Shown here piece after piece: positions 19,307 to 29,339 of a stretch of 64,000 nt of DNA; within the stretch, counting starts at the first letter, position 1, and each line of letters begins with the position of its first letter. The position numbers and the translations under genes were made by a program. A model generated the notes under the pieces. The model saw only the letters and a program-made list of their open reading frames with translations. It was not told where the DNA came from and did no database searches. Source of the DNA: Microbacterium flavum (GTDB lineage Bacteria; Actinomycetota; Actinomycetes; Actinomycetales; Microbacteriaceae); assembly GCF_018717645.1 (NCBI RefSeq), contig NZ_JAFLHG010000008.1:62001-126000 (forward strand), given 5' to 3'.

Positions 19307-19381
19307 GACGATTCCCCCGCCGTCGACACTGTCCGAGTGGATGCCACGACACCGGCATCCCCAACGTCCGAGGATGACATC

Positions 19382-20125
19382 ATGACCACCGCCCGCCGCA
19401 CTGCCTCTCTTCTCACCCTGATCGGCGCCGGCGCGCTGCTGCTCGCCGGCTGCGCCTCCGGCTCGACCGCCGGCGTCACCCCTTCCGGTTCCGGCTCCGC
19501 CGCCGCTCCCGCCGCGTCGGGCTCGGAGCTCGAGCTCGAGGCCGGATGGCTCGACGGCGGGCGCCAGATCGGGCTCGTGACGTGGGGGTCCTCGACCTGC
19601 GTCCCGATGGCCGGTGACGTCGCGCTGCAGGCGGACGGGTCGGTCGCGGTGACGTTGCAGGCCATCGATGCGGCGACGGTCTGCACGGCCGACTACGCCC
19701 CGCGCGTGACCCTCGTGCCGGTGCCCGAGGGCGTCGACCCGACGAAGGACCTCGACCTCGTCGTCACCGACGCGAACGGCGCCCGCGGCGAGACCGACCT
19801 CGACGGCGTCGCAGGCCTCGCCGCCGGCGGACAGACCGACTACGCGCCCAGCGCGGGATGGGCGGGCGACGACCTCATCGCGATCCTCACCTGGGGCTCG
19901 TCCTCGTGCGCTCCGCGCGTGCAGGATGTCGCGGCAGCGGATGCCACGCACGTCACCGTCACCTTCGCCGACCTCGCCGACAAGGCCTGCACGATGGACA
20001 TGGCCCCCCGCGCCACCCTCGCCGCGGTCAGCGGCCTCGACGTGGACGACACGGGCGCCTCGCTCACCCTCTCCGGCGGCGACGCCCAGTTCGCGACCCC
20101 CGTCACCGTCCCCATCGTCGGCTGA
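19382..20125 (+). CDS. Lipoprotein with two repeated beta-type domains
   Basis: The 247-residue protein has a lipoprotein signal with lipobox LLAGC (Cys24), then a Ser/Gly/Ala-rich linker. The mature part contains two copies of one module: each begins TWGSS(T/S)C(V/A)P and ends C-T-x-D-x-APR(V/A)TL, with conserved Cys pairs, at about residues 57-115 and 160-215. Exported and anchored to the outer face of the membrane. I know no named family. The ATG at 19382 is the start before the basic signal-peptide region; upstream codons in the same frame are not signal-like. Confidence 0.75.
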   Translation: MTTARRTASLLTLIGAGALLLAGCASGSTAGVTPSGSGSAAAPAASGSELELEAGWLDGGRQIGLVTWGSSTCVPMAGDVALQADGSVAVTLQAIDAATVCTADYAPRVTLVPVPEGVDPTKDLDLVVTDANGARGETDLDGVAGLAAGGQTDYAPSAGWAGDDLIAILTWGSSSCAPRVQDVAAADATHVTVTFADLADKACTMDMAPRATLAAVSGLDVDDTGASLTLSGGDAQFATPVTVPIVG

Positions 20126-20156
20126 GGCGGGCGCTCGGTTCGGAGGCGCCGTGATG

Positions 20157-20174
20157 GGGATGCCTCGGCATCCC
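20157..20174. terminator. Hairpin between convergent genes
   Basis: GGGATGCC and GGCATCCC form an 8-bp perfect inverted repeat with a very tight loop, enclosed by a second pair (GTTCGGAG / CTCCGAAC). It lies between the convergent lipoprotein and XRE genes. No long T run follows on either side. Confidence 0.55.
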
Positions 20175-20205
20175 GCCCGCACATCGACGGCTCCGAACGG
20201 GTGAT

Positions 20206-20484
20206 TCAGTCGCCCGAGCCGCCCGGGTCGCCCACGGTGTCCGCGGTGTCCGCGGTGTCCGCGCGGACGAGGAGCTCGCCGACCTCGCAATCGAGCGCGC
20301 GGCAGATCGCCGAGAGGGTCGAGTAGCGGATCGCGCGCGCTCGATCGTTCTTCAGGATCGACAGGTTCACGACCGAGACGCCGACCCGCTCGCTCAGCTG
20401 AGTGAGGGTCATGCCGCGCGCGGCGAGCAGTTCGTCGAGGCGGCAGTGGATGCCGCTCGGCCCCTCGTCCTCCGCGGGTGTCAC
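20206..20484 (-). CDS. Small XRE-family HTH regulator (YozG-like)
   Basis: The 92-residue protein is almost only a Cro/C1 helix-turn-helix: LDELLAARGMTLTQLSERVGVS, NLSILKNDRARAIRYSTL and ICRALDCEVGELL. The GTG at 20482-20484 overlaps the stop of the DUF2975 gene. The pairing of a small XRE regulator with DUF2975 membrane proteins recurs in Firmicutes and actinobacteria (yoaS/yozG in Bacillus). The C terminus carries three copies of Ala-Asp-Thr encoded by a 9-bp tandem repeat at 20236-20262. It probably controls its own operon through the palindrome upstream of the first gene (21850-21887). Confidence 0.85.
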   Translation of the reverse strand: MTPAEDEGPSGIHCRLDELLAARGMTLTQLSERVGVSVVNLSILKNDRARAIRYSTLSAICRALDCEVGELLVRADTADTADTVGDPGGSGD

Positions 20485-21239
20485 ACGAGCCCCTCGGTGT
20501 CGCGCTGCAGGCGCATCCCGTCGCGCAGGATCGCCGCGAGGGCCGCGAACCCGAATCCGGCGGCGATCGGCCAGAAGGGCAGGGCGATCTCGTAGCCGGG
20601 CTGCGGCCACCACGCGTGCAGAGCATCCTCGATGCCCGGGACATCCGGATACTCCGCCCCCGACCAGCGCAGGAGCTCGCCGGCCGCGATGGTTCCTGCG
20701 ATATCGCCGAGGATCTGAGCGGCAACGCCCCCGAGGGCGACGACGGCGGCGGTGATCCCCGCGCCGCGCGCCAGAAGCGGCGTGAAGGGGTGGCCCGCGC
20801 GCAGCCGGAACGCGGCCACGGCGACGAGGGCGGCGATCGTGCCCGGCACGATGCACCACAGCGCCTGGCTCAGCGCCCAAAGGACGCGGGCCGTCATCGA
20901 CAGGTGCAGCAGGGTGACATCGGCGCTGACGAAGCCGCCCTGCTCGAGGGTCGCGGTCGGGCCCTCGAGCGTCGTGCCTTCGGGCAGTTGCGGCCAGAAC
21001 GTCCGCACCGGAATCGTCATCGTGACGGCCGGCGCCAGCAGCGTCGTGAGGATGAGGTACACCGCGGCGACACCGGAGATGACCGCCCAGGCGAGGGCGA
21101 TCCACCCGGCTGCGCGGACGGTCGCGCCCCCGCGGTCCGCATCCGCGGAGCCACGCCGCGGCGCTCGCGCGATCACGGCGACGAGCAAGACCACGCCCGC
21201 CGCCGCCAGCGCGGTCATCGTCAGGGCCACGGCGTCCAT
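20481..21239 (-). CDS. DUF2975 family membrane protein
   Basis: The 252-residue protein has about four hydrophobic helices: the N-terminal anchor, IALAWAVISGVAAVYLILTTLL, LWALSQALWCIVPGTIAALVAVAAF and a C-terminal pair. It ends with RDGMRLQRDTEGLV. The upstream protein ends with almost the same C-terminal 11 residues, so the two genes are paralogues. The RLRAGHPFTP loop before the third helix is typical of DUF2975 proteins. Start is the ATG at 21237-21239, overlapping the upstream stop; its stop overlaps the XRE gene. Function unknown. Confidence 0.8.
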   Translation of the reverse strand: MDAVALTMTALAAAGVVLLVAVIARAPRRGSADADRGGATVRAAGWIALAWAVISGVAAVYLILTTLLAPAVTMTIPVRTFWPQLPEGTTLEGPTATLEQGGFVSADVTLLHLSMTARVLWALSQALWCIVPGTIAALVAVAAFRLRAGHPFTPLLARGAGITAAVVALGGVAAQILGDIAGTIAAGELLRWSGAEYPDVPGIEDALHAWWPQPGYEIALPFWPIAAGFGFAALAAILRDGMRLQRDTEGLV

Positions 21240-21838
21240 CACACGAGCCCTTCGGTGTCGCGCTGCAGGCGCATGCCCGCAGCGATGACGTAGGCGAGGG
21301 CGAGCAGGCCGAATCCGGCCACGACCGGCAGGATGTCGAAGGTGAACCCGGTGACGAGCCCCGGAACGGCGTCGTCGAGCTCGGACGCCGCCATCATCTG
21401 GCCGAGCCCGCGCACGCCCTGGGTGAGCAGGCTCCCGAACGCGAGCCCGCACGCGGCGAGCAGCACTGCGGGCCGGACGATCCGGTGGAACGGCTTGCCC
21501 CGCAGGATCCGCTCGAGCACCAGCCCACTGCCGACGAGGACCGCGGCGATCGTGACCGCCTGCACGATGTCCGCGCCGGCGAGCATCCACACCGTGCCGG
21601 GGGAGAGGGCGTCGCTGCGCACCGTCACGGTCTCCGCGACGGCCGACGCGATCCCCGCGCCGTGCTCGACCGGGATCTCGGCGAGGAGCGTCGCGGGGTA
21701 CCGCTCGGGGGCGATCACGCGGAACAGGCCCTGGATGAGGCCGTTCGCCGCCCACCAGGCGCCGAAGAAGAACGTGGCGAGATAGACGGCGAAAGCCGCG
21801 CTCCGATCCCAGCGGGACATCAGGCTCGACGCATCCAT
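21239..21838 (-). CDS. DUF2975-like membrane protein, first gene of the XRE operon
   Basis: A 199-residue protein with four predicted membrane helices (AAFAVYLATFFFGAWWAANGLI, a central pair around VQAVTIAAVLVGSGLVL and VRPAVLLAACGLAFGSLL, and a last helix near the C terminus). It has the LRGKPFHRI loop and an AAGMRLQRDTEGLV tail shared with its downstream neighbour. The ATG at 21836-21838 follows a GGAGATGG ribosome site; three earlier ATG codons in frame are possible, but the operator lies across that sequence. Its stop overlaps the next start. The three genes are one translationally coupled operon. Confidence 0.78.
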   Translation of the reverse strand: MDASSLMSRWDRSAAFAVYLATFFFGAWWAANGLIQGLFRVIAPERYPATLLAEIPVEHGAGIASAVAETVTVRSDALSPGTVWMLAGADIVQAVTIAAVLVGSGLVLERILRGKPFHRIVRPAVLLAACGLAFGSLLTQGVRGLGQMMAASELDDAVPGLVTGFTFDILPVVAGFGLLALAYVIAAGMRLQRDTEGLV

Positions 21839-21849
21839 ACCCATCTCCA

Positions 21850-21887
21850 TATCGATAATCGTTGTTATCGATAGACGATATGTATCG
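21850..21887. promoter_or_regulatory. Palindromic operator upstream of the DUF2975-XRE operon
   Basis: TATCGATAA and TTATCGATA form a perfect 9-bp inverted repeat with a 6-base spacer (21850-21873). A second smaller palindrome CGATA-TG-TATCG follows at 21876-21887. Both share the ATCGAT/TATCG theme and lie directly upstream of the first gene of an operon that ends in an XRE regulator, in AT-rich sequence that stands out from the GC-rich flanks. Autoregulation by the XRE protein is the simplest reading. Confidence 0.7.
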
Positions 21888-22020
21888 AGATGCCGCGCTG
21901 TCAAGAGCATCATCGGCGCCCTGTCACGTCACGCCGACGGCGAACACGGGCATACCGGCTTCCATCCCTGGTTAGCCTCTACGTAAGGCGCCAGAAGACT
22001 CGTCGCCGCAAGGAGCTGAC

Positions 22021-24546
<2,526 letters not shown>

Positions 24547-24591
24547 GAGCTCCTCGACGCTCCGGCGAGCTCAGGCCCGGAACAGAGGTCG

Positions 24592-24629
24592 GAAGAGGGG
24601 GCGGATGCTGCGGCATCCGCCCCCTCTTC
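24592..24629 (+). terminator. Strong intrinsic terminator of clpC
   Basis: A perfect 17-bp stem (GAAGAGGGGGCGGATGC and its complement) with a TGCG loop lies 45 bases after the clpC stop. The downstream T-run is weak, as is usual in high-GC actinobacteria. Confidence 0.85.
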
Positions 24630-24665
24630 GCGTGTCTCCGGTCACCCCGCTTGTCTTGGGTCGCC

Positions 24666-24769
24666 GAGCTCGTCTTCGGTCCCCGAGCTCGTCTCCGGTC
24701 CCCGAGCTCGTCTCCGGTCCCCGAGCTCGTCTCCGGTCCCCGAGCTCGTCTCCGGTCCCCGAGCTCGTC
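24666..24769. repeat. 19-bp direct tandem repeat, five units plus a partial
   Basis: GAGCTCGTCTCCGGTCCCC repeats head to tail, with starts at 24666, 24685, 24704, 24723 and 24742 and a partial copy at 24761. The first unit has one change (TCTTCGG). There are no spacers, so it is not a CRISPR array. The sequence resembles the GGTCCC-GAGC-TCG-GGGG intergenic motif that is scattered through many Microbacteriaceae genomes. The interval between clpC and the metallopeptidase gene holds this repeat and two hairpins and no supported gene. Confidence 0.85.
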
Positions 24770-24784
24770 GAGGGGTCGTCGCGG

Positions 24785-24848
24785 AAGCAGGCCGGATCGG
24801 GATGCCGCGACCTGCCAGCGCCCCGCAGCGGCGATCCAGCCTGCTTTT
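24785..24848. terminator. Hairpin with T tract downstream of the repeat
   Basis: AAGCAGGCCGGATCG (24785-24799) pairs with CGATCCAGCCTGCTT (24832-24846) with one mismatch across a 32-base loop, followed by TT on the plus strand. It lies between clpC and the end of the minus-strand metallopeptidase and may act for both directions. Confidence 0.5.
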
Positions 24849-24890
24849 CGCACGCCCAGGCCGCCGGCGCGCCTGCCCGGCGCCGGGCCG

Positions 24891-25886
24891 TCAGGCCGCG
24901 GTGGGGCGCAGCGACGCGACGAACTCCAGCTTGTCGAGAACGGCGGGCGGCAGCACGAAGGGATACAGGTCGCCCTCGCCCATCGAGCGGTTCACGAGGT
25001 TCAGCGCGGTCGACAGCGGAATCCAGACGTCGGCCACGAACGCCGCGAAGCTCGGATAGCCGATCGTCCCGGTGACGGGCAGCAGGCCCGTCACGACGGC
25101 CGTCTCGACGGTGTCGCAGATGTGCAGATAGTGCGCCCAGGTCTCCGCGAAGTCCTCGTACGGGTGCATCGTCGCGTAGGCCGAGATGAAGCGGTCCCGC
25201 CACCCGGCCGGAGCGCCCTCGTCGTAGTGGCGCTGGATGGCGGCGTCGTAGTCGACGGTCTCGTCGCCGAAGAGTTCTCGCGCACGCGCGAGCACCTCGG
25301 GGTCGGACTCGACCAGCCGCCATTCGTAGAAGTGGCCCACCTCGTGGCGGAAGTGCCCGAGCATCGTGCGGTACGGCTCATCGAGCTCGTGCCGGATCCG
25401 CTCGCGGTGCGAGTCGTCGCCCTCCGCGAGGTCGATCGTGACGATGCCGTCCGAGTGCCCGGTGATCACGGGGGTCTGCACGGAGGAGAGCAGGTCGAAC
25501 GAGAGCCCGTTCACGGGATCTTCCGACTTCGGCGCGACCCTGAAGCCGAGGGTGTCGAGCTCCGCGACCAAGTGTCGCTTCGCGCGCTCGGCGACCACGA
25601 ACTCGGAGAGCCCCCGAGGGTCGTCGTCAGCCGGCCGGGTCCGGGTGAGATCGCACGCGGCGCATTGGCCGCCCTCGAGCGGCGCGAGCCAGGTGCAGCC
25701 GGACAGGCCCAGATTCCGGCAGACGTGCCAGATCCAGCCCTCCGCGTCGACGTAGACGCCGGCGGCATCCACCGGCACGATGTCACGCTCCTGGCGGGAG
25801 TAGCCGAGCGGGGTGCCGCACGACACGCACACCGAGTTCTCGAAGTAGAGCGGGCTCGCGCAGACGCGGCAGGTATAGGCCTTCAC
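24891..25886 (-). CDS. Putative zinc-binding metallopeptidase of the transglutaminase/ATP-grasp cluster
   Basis: The 331-residue protein begins with a zinc ribbon (CRVCASPLYFENSVCVSC), has further Cys pairs near residues 70-78, and then a zincin core with HEVGH in HFRHEVGHFYEW. A downstream Glu in DFAETWAHYLH is a candidate third ligand. This is the putative zinc-binding peptidase family (Peptidase_Mx type). It is the last gene of the minus-strand cluster, 58 bp after the transglutaminase. In the proposed tagging systems such a peptidase would process or remove the attached peptide. That role is inference from gene neighbourhoods. The protein has no signal peptide. Confidence 0.82.
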   Translation of the reverse strand: MKAYTCRVCASPLYFENSVCVSCGTPLGYSRQERDIVPVDAAGVYVDAEGWIWHVCRNLGLSGCTWLAPLEGGQCAACDLTRTRPADDDPRGLSEFVVAERAKRHLVAELDTLGFRVAPKSEDPVNGLSFDLLSSVQTPVITGHSDGIVTIDLAEGDDSHRERIRHELDEPYRTMLGHFRHEVGHFYEWRLVESDPEVLARARELFGDETVDYDAAIQRHYDEGAPAGWRDRFISAYATMHPYEDFAETWAHYLHICDTVETAVVTGLLPVTGTIGYPSFAAFVADVWIPLSTALNLVNRSMGEGDLYPFVLPPAVLDKLEFVASLRPTAA

Positions 25887-25944
25887 CTGTTCAGCCTGTC
25901 ACGCCCGCGCGACCTTCGGCCGGGGATTGACACCGCGCGTGGGC

Positions 25945-26829
25945 TCAGGGCTCGATCGGCGCGACGTCGACCTGCACCCTCAGCGTGGACTTCTTCGCCT
26001 TCGTGTAGATGATGCCCTTGACGGGCGAGACGTCGCCGTAGTCGCGGCCCCACGCGACCGTCACGTAGCGATCGTTCGCCCACTGGTCGTTGGTGGGGTC
26101 GATCGCGAGCCACTGATCGGTGCCGGGCACCCAGACGGCGAGCCAGGCGTGGGAGGCATCCGCGCCGAACACCCGCTGCTTGCCCGGCGCGGGCTGAGTC
26201 GCCAGGTATCCCGAGACGTAGCGGGCGGCGACACCGTGCGCCCGCAGGCACGCGAGGGCGACGTGGGCGAAGTCCTGGCAGACGCCCGCACGCTCGCGCA
26301 TCGCGTCGTCGACCGTGCTCGTCACCGTCGTCGCGGTCTTGTCGTAGTCGAAGTCGCGGAAGATCCGGTGCATGAGGTCGGTCGCCGCCTCCCCGATGGG
26401 GCGCCCCGGCGTCAGGGATTCCGCTCCGTACGTGGTCGCCGCCGCGACGTGCTTCACGCGCGGCGACTCGAGCGCGTACTCCGCGGCGCGCCAGGCATGG
26501 GGCTGATCGGGGTGGACGATCGGCCGCGCACGCTCCCACGGCAGGGCGAGGGCATTCTCGTCGTACGTCGGGATCTCGACGGAGACGTTGCTGGATGCTT
26601 CGATCGCGAGCGCGTCATGCGGCTCGGTCAGGTGGAAGTAGGTCGACGGATTGCCGAAGTAGTCGACGTCGGGGGAGATGTCCCCGGGCACGGGATCGAG
26701 GGTGACCGCGGAGGTCGTGACCCGCTGCCAGGGCAGCTCGCGCGGCATGAGGTGGAAGAGCCCCACGCTGTCCTGGACGGGCTTGGAGTAGGTGTAGGCC
26801 GTCCGATGCCACACGCGGTAGTTCCTCAT
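25945..26829 (-). CDS. Transglutaminase-like protein with N-terminal beta domain
   Basis: The 294-residue protein has the bacterial transglutaminase N-terminal region (YRVWHRTAYTYSKPVQDS) and a papain-like core with Cys in GVCQDFAH, His in ASHAWLAVW and Asp in AIDPTND, a complete catalytic triad. No signal peptide, so cytoplasmic. Members act as peptidases or acyltransferases on amide bonds. The ATG overlaps the stop of the ATP-grasp/alpha-E gene by 4 bp. A second transglutaminase domain is encoded in the first gene of the cluster, so the two are likely to act on the same tagged product. Confidence 0.88.
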   Translation of the reverse strand: MRNYRVWHRTAYTYSKPVQDSVGLFHLMPRELPWQRVTTSAVTLDPVPGDISPDVDYFGNPSTYFHLTEPHDALAIEASSNVSVEIPTYDENALALPWERARPIVHPDQPHAWRAAEYALESPRVKHVAAATTYGAESLTPGRPIGEAATDLMHRIFRDFDYDKTATTVTSTVDDAMRERAGVCQDFAHVALACLRAHGVAARYVSGYLATQPAPGKQRVFGADASHAWLAVWVPGTDQWLAIDPTNDQWANDRYVTVAWGRDYGDVSPVKGIIYTKAKKSTLRVQVDVAPIEP

Positions 26830-29339
26830 GCCCGCGCCTCCATGAGCTCGACGAGCGACAGAGCGGACAGCGGCACCGGCGGGGGACCGCTCGCGAAGTG
26901 CTGCTCGTCCACGGCCGTCGCCAGCAGCTCCAGACGCGCGGCGATGTCGTCGAGCGTCTCCTGGAGCGCGTCGCGGCGTCCGCCGCCGACACGGCCCAGC
27001 TCCGCGACATCGAGCTCCGCCACATCGGACTCGAGGTGGTCCAGGAGCCTCTCGGCGCGGGTCGACCCCGTCGAGGCCGGCATGGCGGCGAGGTGCTCCC
27101 GCACCCGGGCGAGCGCGAACGCGAGCGAGCGCGGGTTGCCGTCGTCGAGCAGCAGCAGGTCGAGGACATCCGCGGCGCGCGCCGACCCGCGGTAGCGGCG
27201 GCGATATGTGACGACGCTCTCCGCCGACAGGAGCACACCATCGAGCACCGCACGCTCATCGCGCGGGTCGCGCTGCTCGGCGAGGCCGCTGAGCAGGTGG
27301 ATCAGCTGCAGGCCTCGCTCGAGGGAGCGGCCGGCTTCGATCATGTGCCATCCGGTGTCGCGGATCATGTTCGCGGTGATGCCGTAGAGCGAGAGCATCG
27401 CGGCGAGCATCCGTCCCGCCGATTCGGCGGACCGGTGGGGGTGCGGGGCGAGGCGGAGAGCCCGCGTCGCGCGCTCGATGTTGGAGAAGACGCGCCACGT
27501 GTCACCCGACAGCTGGTCGCGGACGCCCTCCATCACCTCGCGGAGTCGCCTGACAGCGTACGCCGCCGTCCCCGCGCGCTGCGCGTCGAGCAGGATGTCG
27601 CGGAACTCTGCTTCGGGGTCGCTCGAGCGCCGCCCCGCCAGGCGGGACATCACGGCCAGAAGCACGCGCGCGCTCTCGTCGACGCGGCCCGAGGCGTGCG
27701 TGCCGGGCTGATCGAGGAGCGTCTGCGCCGCGAGGGACAGGCGCAGGATGTCCTCCGCACGCTCGGCGTACCGGCCGGTCCAGAACATGTCCGACAGCGC
27801 GCGCGGCGCGAGCGCGGGCACGGTGCGCGCGGCGGGCTCGGGTGCGATCTCCACGAGGTTCTGGTCGGCGTCGGCGAGGTCGGATTTCAGGACCCAGACA
27901 TCCTTCGTCCAGGGCATCGCGTCGGGGTGGTCGCGCACCGTCGCGAGACCGCCGAGCATGGGCCGGTAGGCCGAACCGTAGCGGAGGGTGAAAGCCCGCA
28001 GATTGACGGGCGCGGCGAGAGCCCGCTCGCCCTGGCGCCAGACCGGTGTCTGCGACAGCGAGAGCAGCTTCTGCCCGACGAAGCGGTGCGGCGCGGCGTC
28101 CAGGCGCGCGAGGAGTTCGTCCGGCGACAGGGCGGCGAACGCCTTGCGCGGCTCGTCGATCGTCCGCAGGAGGAGGTTCGGGTCGCCCGCGATCAGGCGC
28201 GCGCGCACGTCGCGCAGACCGTCCGGATCGCCGCACCACACGGTGGGAACCGACGGCAGGCGCAGGTGCTCGCCGAGGAGATGCTCGCAGGCGTCCGCGA
28301 GGAAGGGGACGAGGCCCGGGTTCTCGAGCACGCCCGTGCCGAGGCCGTTCACCAGCCGCACCCGCCCGCGTCGGACCGCCTCCGACAGCCCCGCGACGCC
28401 GAGCCGGGAGTCTCCGCGCATCTCGAGCGGGTCGCACCACTCGGCATCCACGCGGCGCACGATGACATCGACCCGGTCGGTCGGCCGGCGCCCCGGCCAG
28501 CGCGCCGGCTTCATCCAGACGCCGCCCTCATGCCCGACGAGGTCGCTGCCCTGTACGAGCGGGAAGCCGAGCGCGGTGGCGAGGAAGGCCTGGTCGAACG
28601 AGGTCTCGCTGTGCGTGCCGGGGGAGAGGATCACGACGCGGGGGTCCTCTACGCCCTCGGGAGCGGAGGAGAGCAGCGCGGAGCGCAGCGCGGAGAGGAA
28701 CGGGTCGATGCGGTGCAGGCTGCTCTCCTGGAAGAGATCCGGAAGCACCTGCGAGATGACGCGACGGTTCTCGGCCGCGAACCCGAGGCCGGAGGGGGCC
28801 TGCACACGGTCGGCGAGCACGTGCCATTCGCCGGCGGCGTCGCGCCCGAGGTCAGCGCCCGCCAGGAGGAGGGGATGCCGGTCCCGGGTGCGCGATCCCG
28901 CGATCGCCCGCACGAAGCCGCTGTGTCCGAGAACGATCGCCGAGGGGATGATCCCTTCGCGGAGAAGACTCTGCTCGCCGTACAGATCCACGGCGATCGC
29001 ATTGAGCAGCTCGGTGCGCTGGGCCAGCCCGAGGTCGAGACGCGCCCAGGCGGGCGCATCGATGACGAGCGGGATCGGGTCGAGCTGCCAGGGCTCGGCT
29101 CCCGAGCCGGGCCGCACATAGGAGACGCCGTCGTCGGCGAGGAAGCGGGAGATCTCTCCCGAGACCCGGCTGAGCTCCTCACGGGTGAGGGCGAGGGCGA
29201 GGTCGGCAAGGGCCTGCCACGGTGCGCGCAGCGATCCGTCCCCGCTGACGACCTCGTCGTAGCGCGACGATTCGGGTACTCCGCTCAGCGGCAGTGTCGG
29301 CTGCGACACGTCCGCGGCGTAATCCCGCAGGATGCTCAC
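26826..29339 (-). CDS. Circularly permuted ATP-grasp ligase fused to an alpha-E domain
   Basis: The 837-residue protein joins two parts normally seen as separate genes. Residues about 70-480 form the circularly permuted ATP-grasp (SALLSSAPEG region, VVILSPGTHSETSFDQAFLA, VRLVNGLGTGVLENPGLVPFL and FVGQKLLSLSQTPVW). Residues about 510-830 are the all-helical alpha-E domain (LSDMFWTGRYAERAEDILRL, SNIERATRALRL and MIEAGRSLERGLQLIHLLSGL). ATP-grasp enzymes form amide bonds from a carboxylate, ATP and an amine. Comparative genomics has placed this family with transglutaminases and amidoligase-like DUF2126 in putative peptide-synthesis or protein-tagging systems. Both ends overlap neighbours by 4 bp (ATGA). 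Confidence 0.88.
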   Translation of the reverse strand: MSILRDYAADVSQPTLPLSGVPESSRYDEVVSGDGSLRAPWQALADLALALTREELSRVSGEISRFLADDGVSYVRPGSGAEPWQLDPIPLVIDAPAWARLDLGLAQRTELLNAIAVDLYGEQSLLREGIIPSAIVLGHSGFVRAIAGSRTRDRHPLLLAGADLGRDAAGEWHVLADRVQAPSGLGFAAENRRVISQVLPDLFQESSLHRIDPFLSALRSALLSSAPEGVEDPRVVILSPGTHSETSFDQAFLATALGFPLVQGSDLVGHEGGVWMKPARWPGRRPTDRVDVIVRRVDAEWCDPLEMRGDSRLGVAGLSEAVRRGRVRLVNGLGTGVLENPGLVPFLADACEHLLGEHLRLPSVPTVWCGDPDGLRDVRARLIAGDPNLLLRTIDEPRKAFAALSPDELLARLDAAPHRFVGQKLLSLSQTPVWRQGERALAAPVNLRAFTLRYGSAYRPMLGGLATVRDHPDAMPWTKDVWVLKSDLADADQNLVEIAPEPAARTVPALAPRALSDMFWTGRYAERAEDILRLSLAAQTLLDQPGTHASGRVDESARVLLAVMSRLAGRRSSDPEAEFRDILLDAQRAGTAAYAVRRLREVMEGVRDQLSGDTWRVFSNIERATRALRLAPHPHRSAESAGRMLAAMLSLYGITANMIRDTGWHMIEAGRSLERGLQLIHLLSGLAEQRDPRDERAVLDGVLLSAESVVTYRRRYRGSARAADVLDLLLLDDGNPRSLAFALARVREHLAAMPASTGSTRAERLLDHLESDVAELDVAELGRVGGGRRDALQETLDDIAARLELLATAVDEQHFASGPPPVPLSALSLVELMEARA

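Noticed and set aside
17765..20725. Minus-strand frame of 986 codons
   Set aside because: It spans cls and the lipoprotein on the opposite strand and mixes the frames of three genes.
24666..24769. CRISPR array
   Set aside because: The units are directly adjacent with no spacers, and there are no cas genes.
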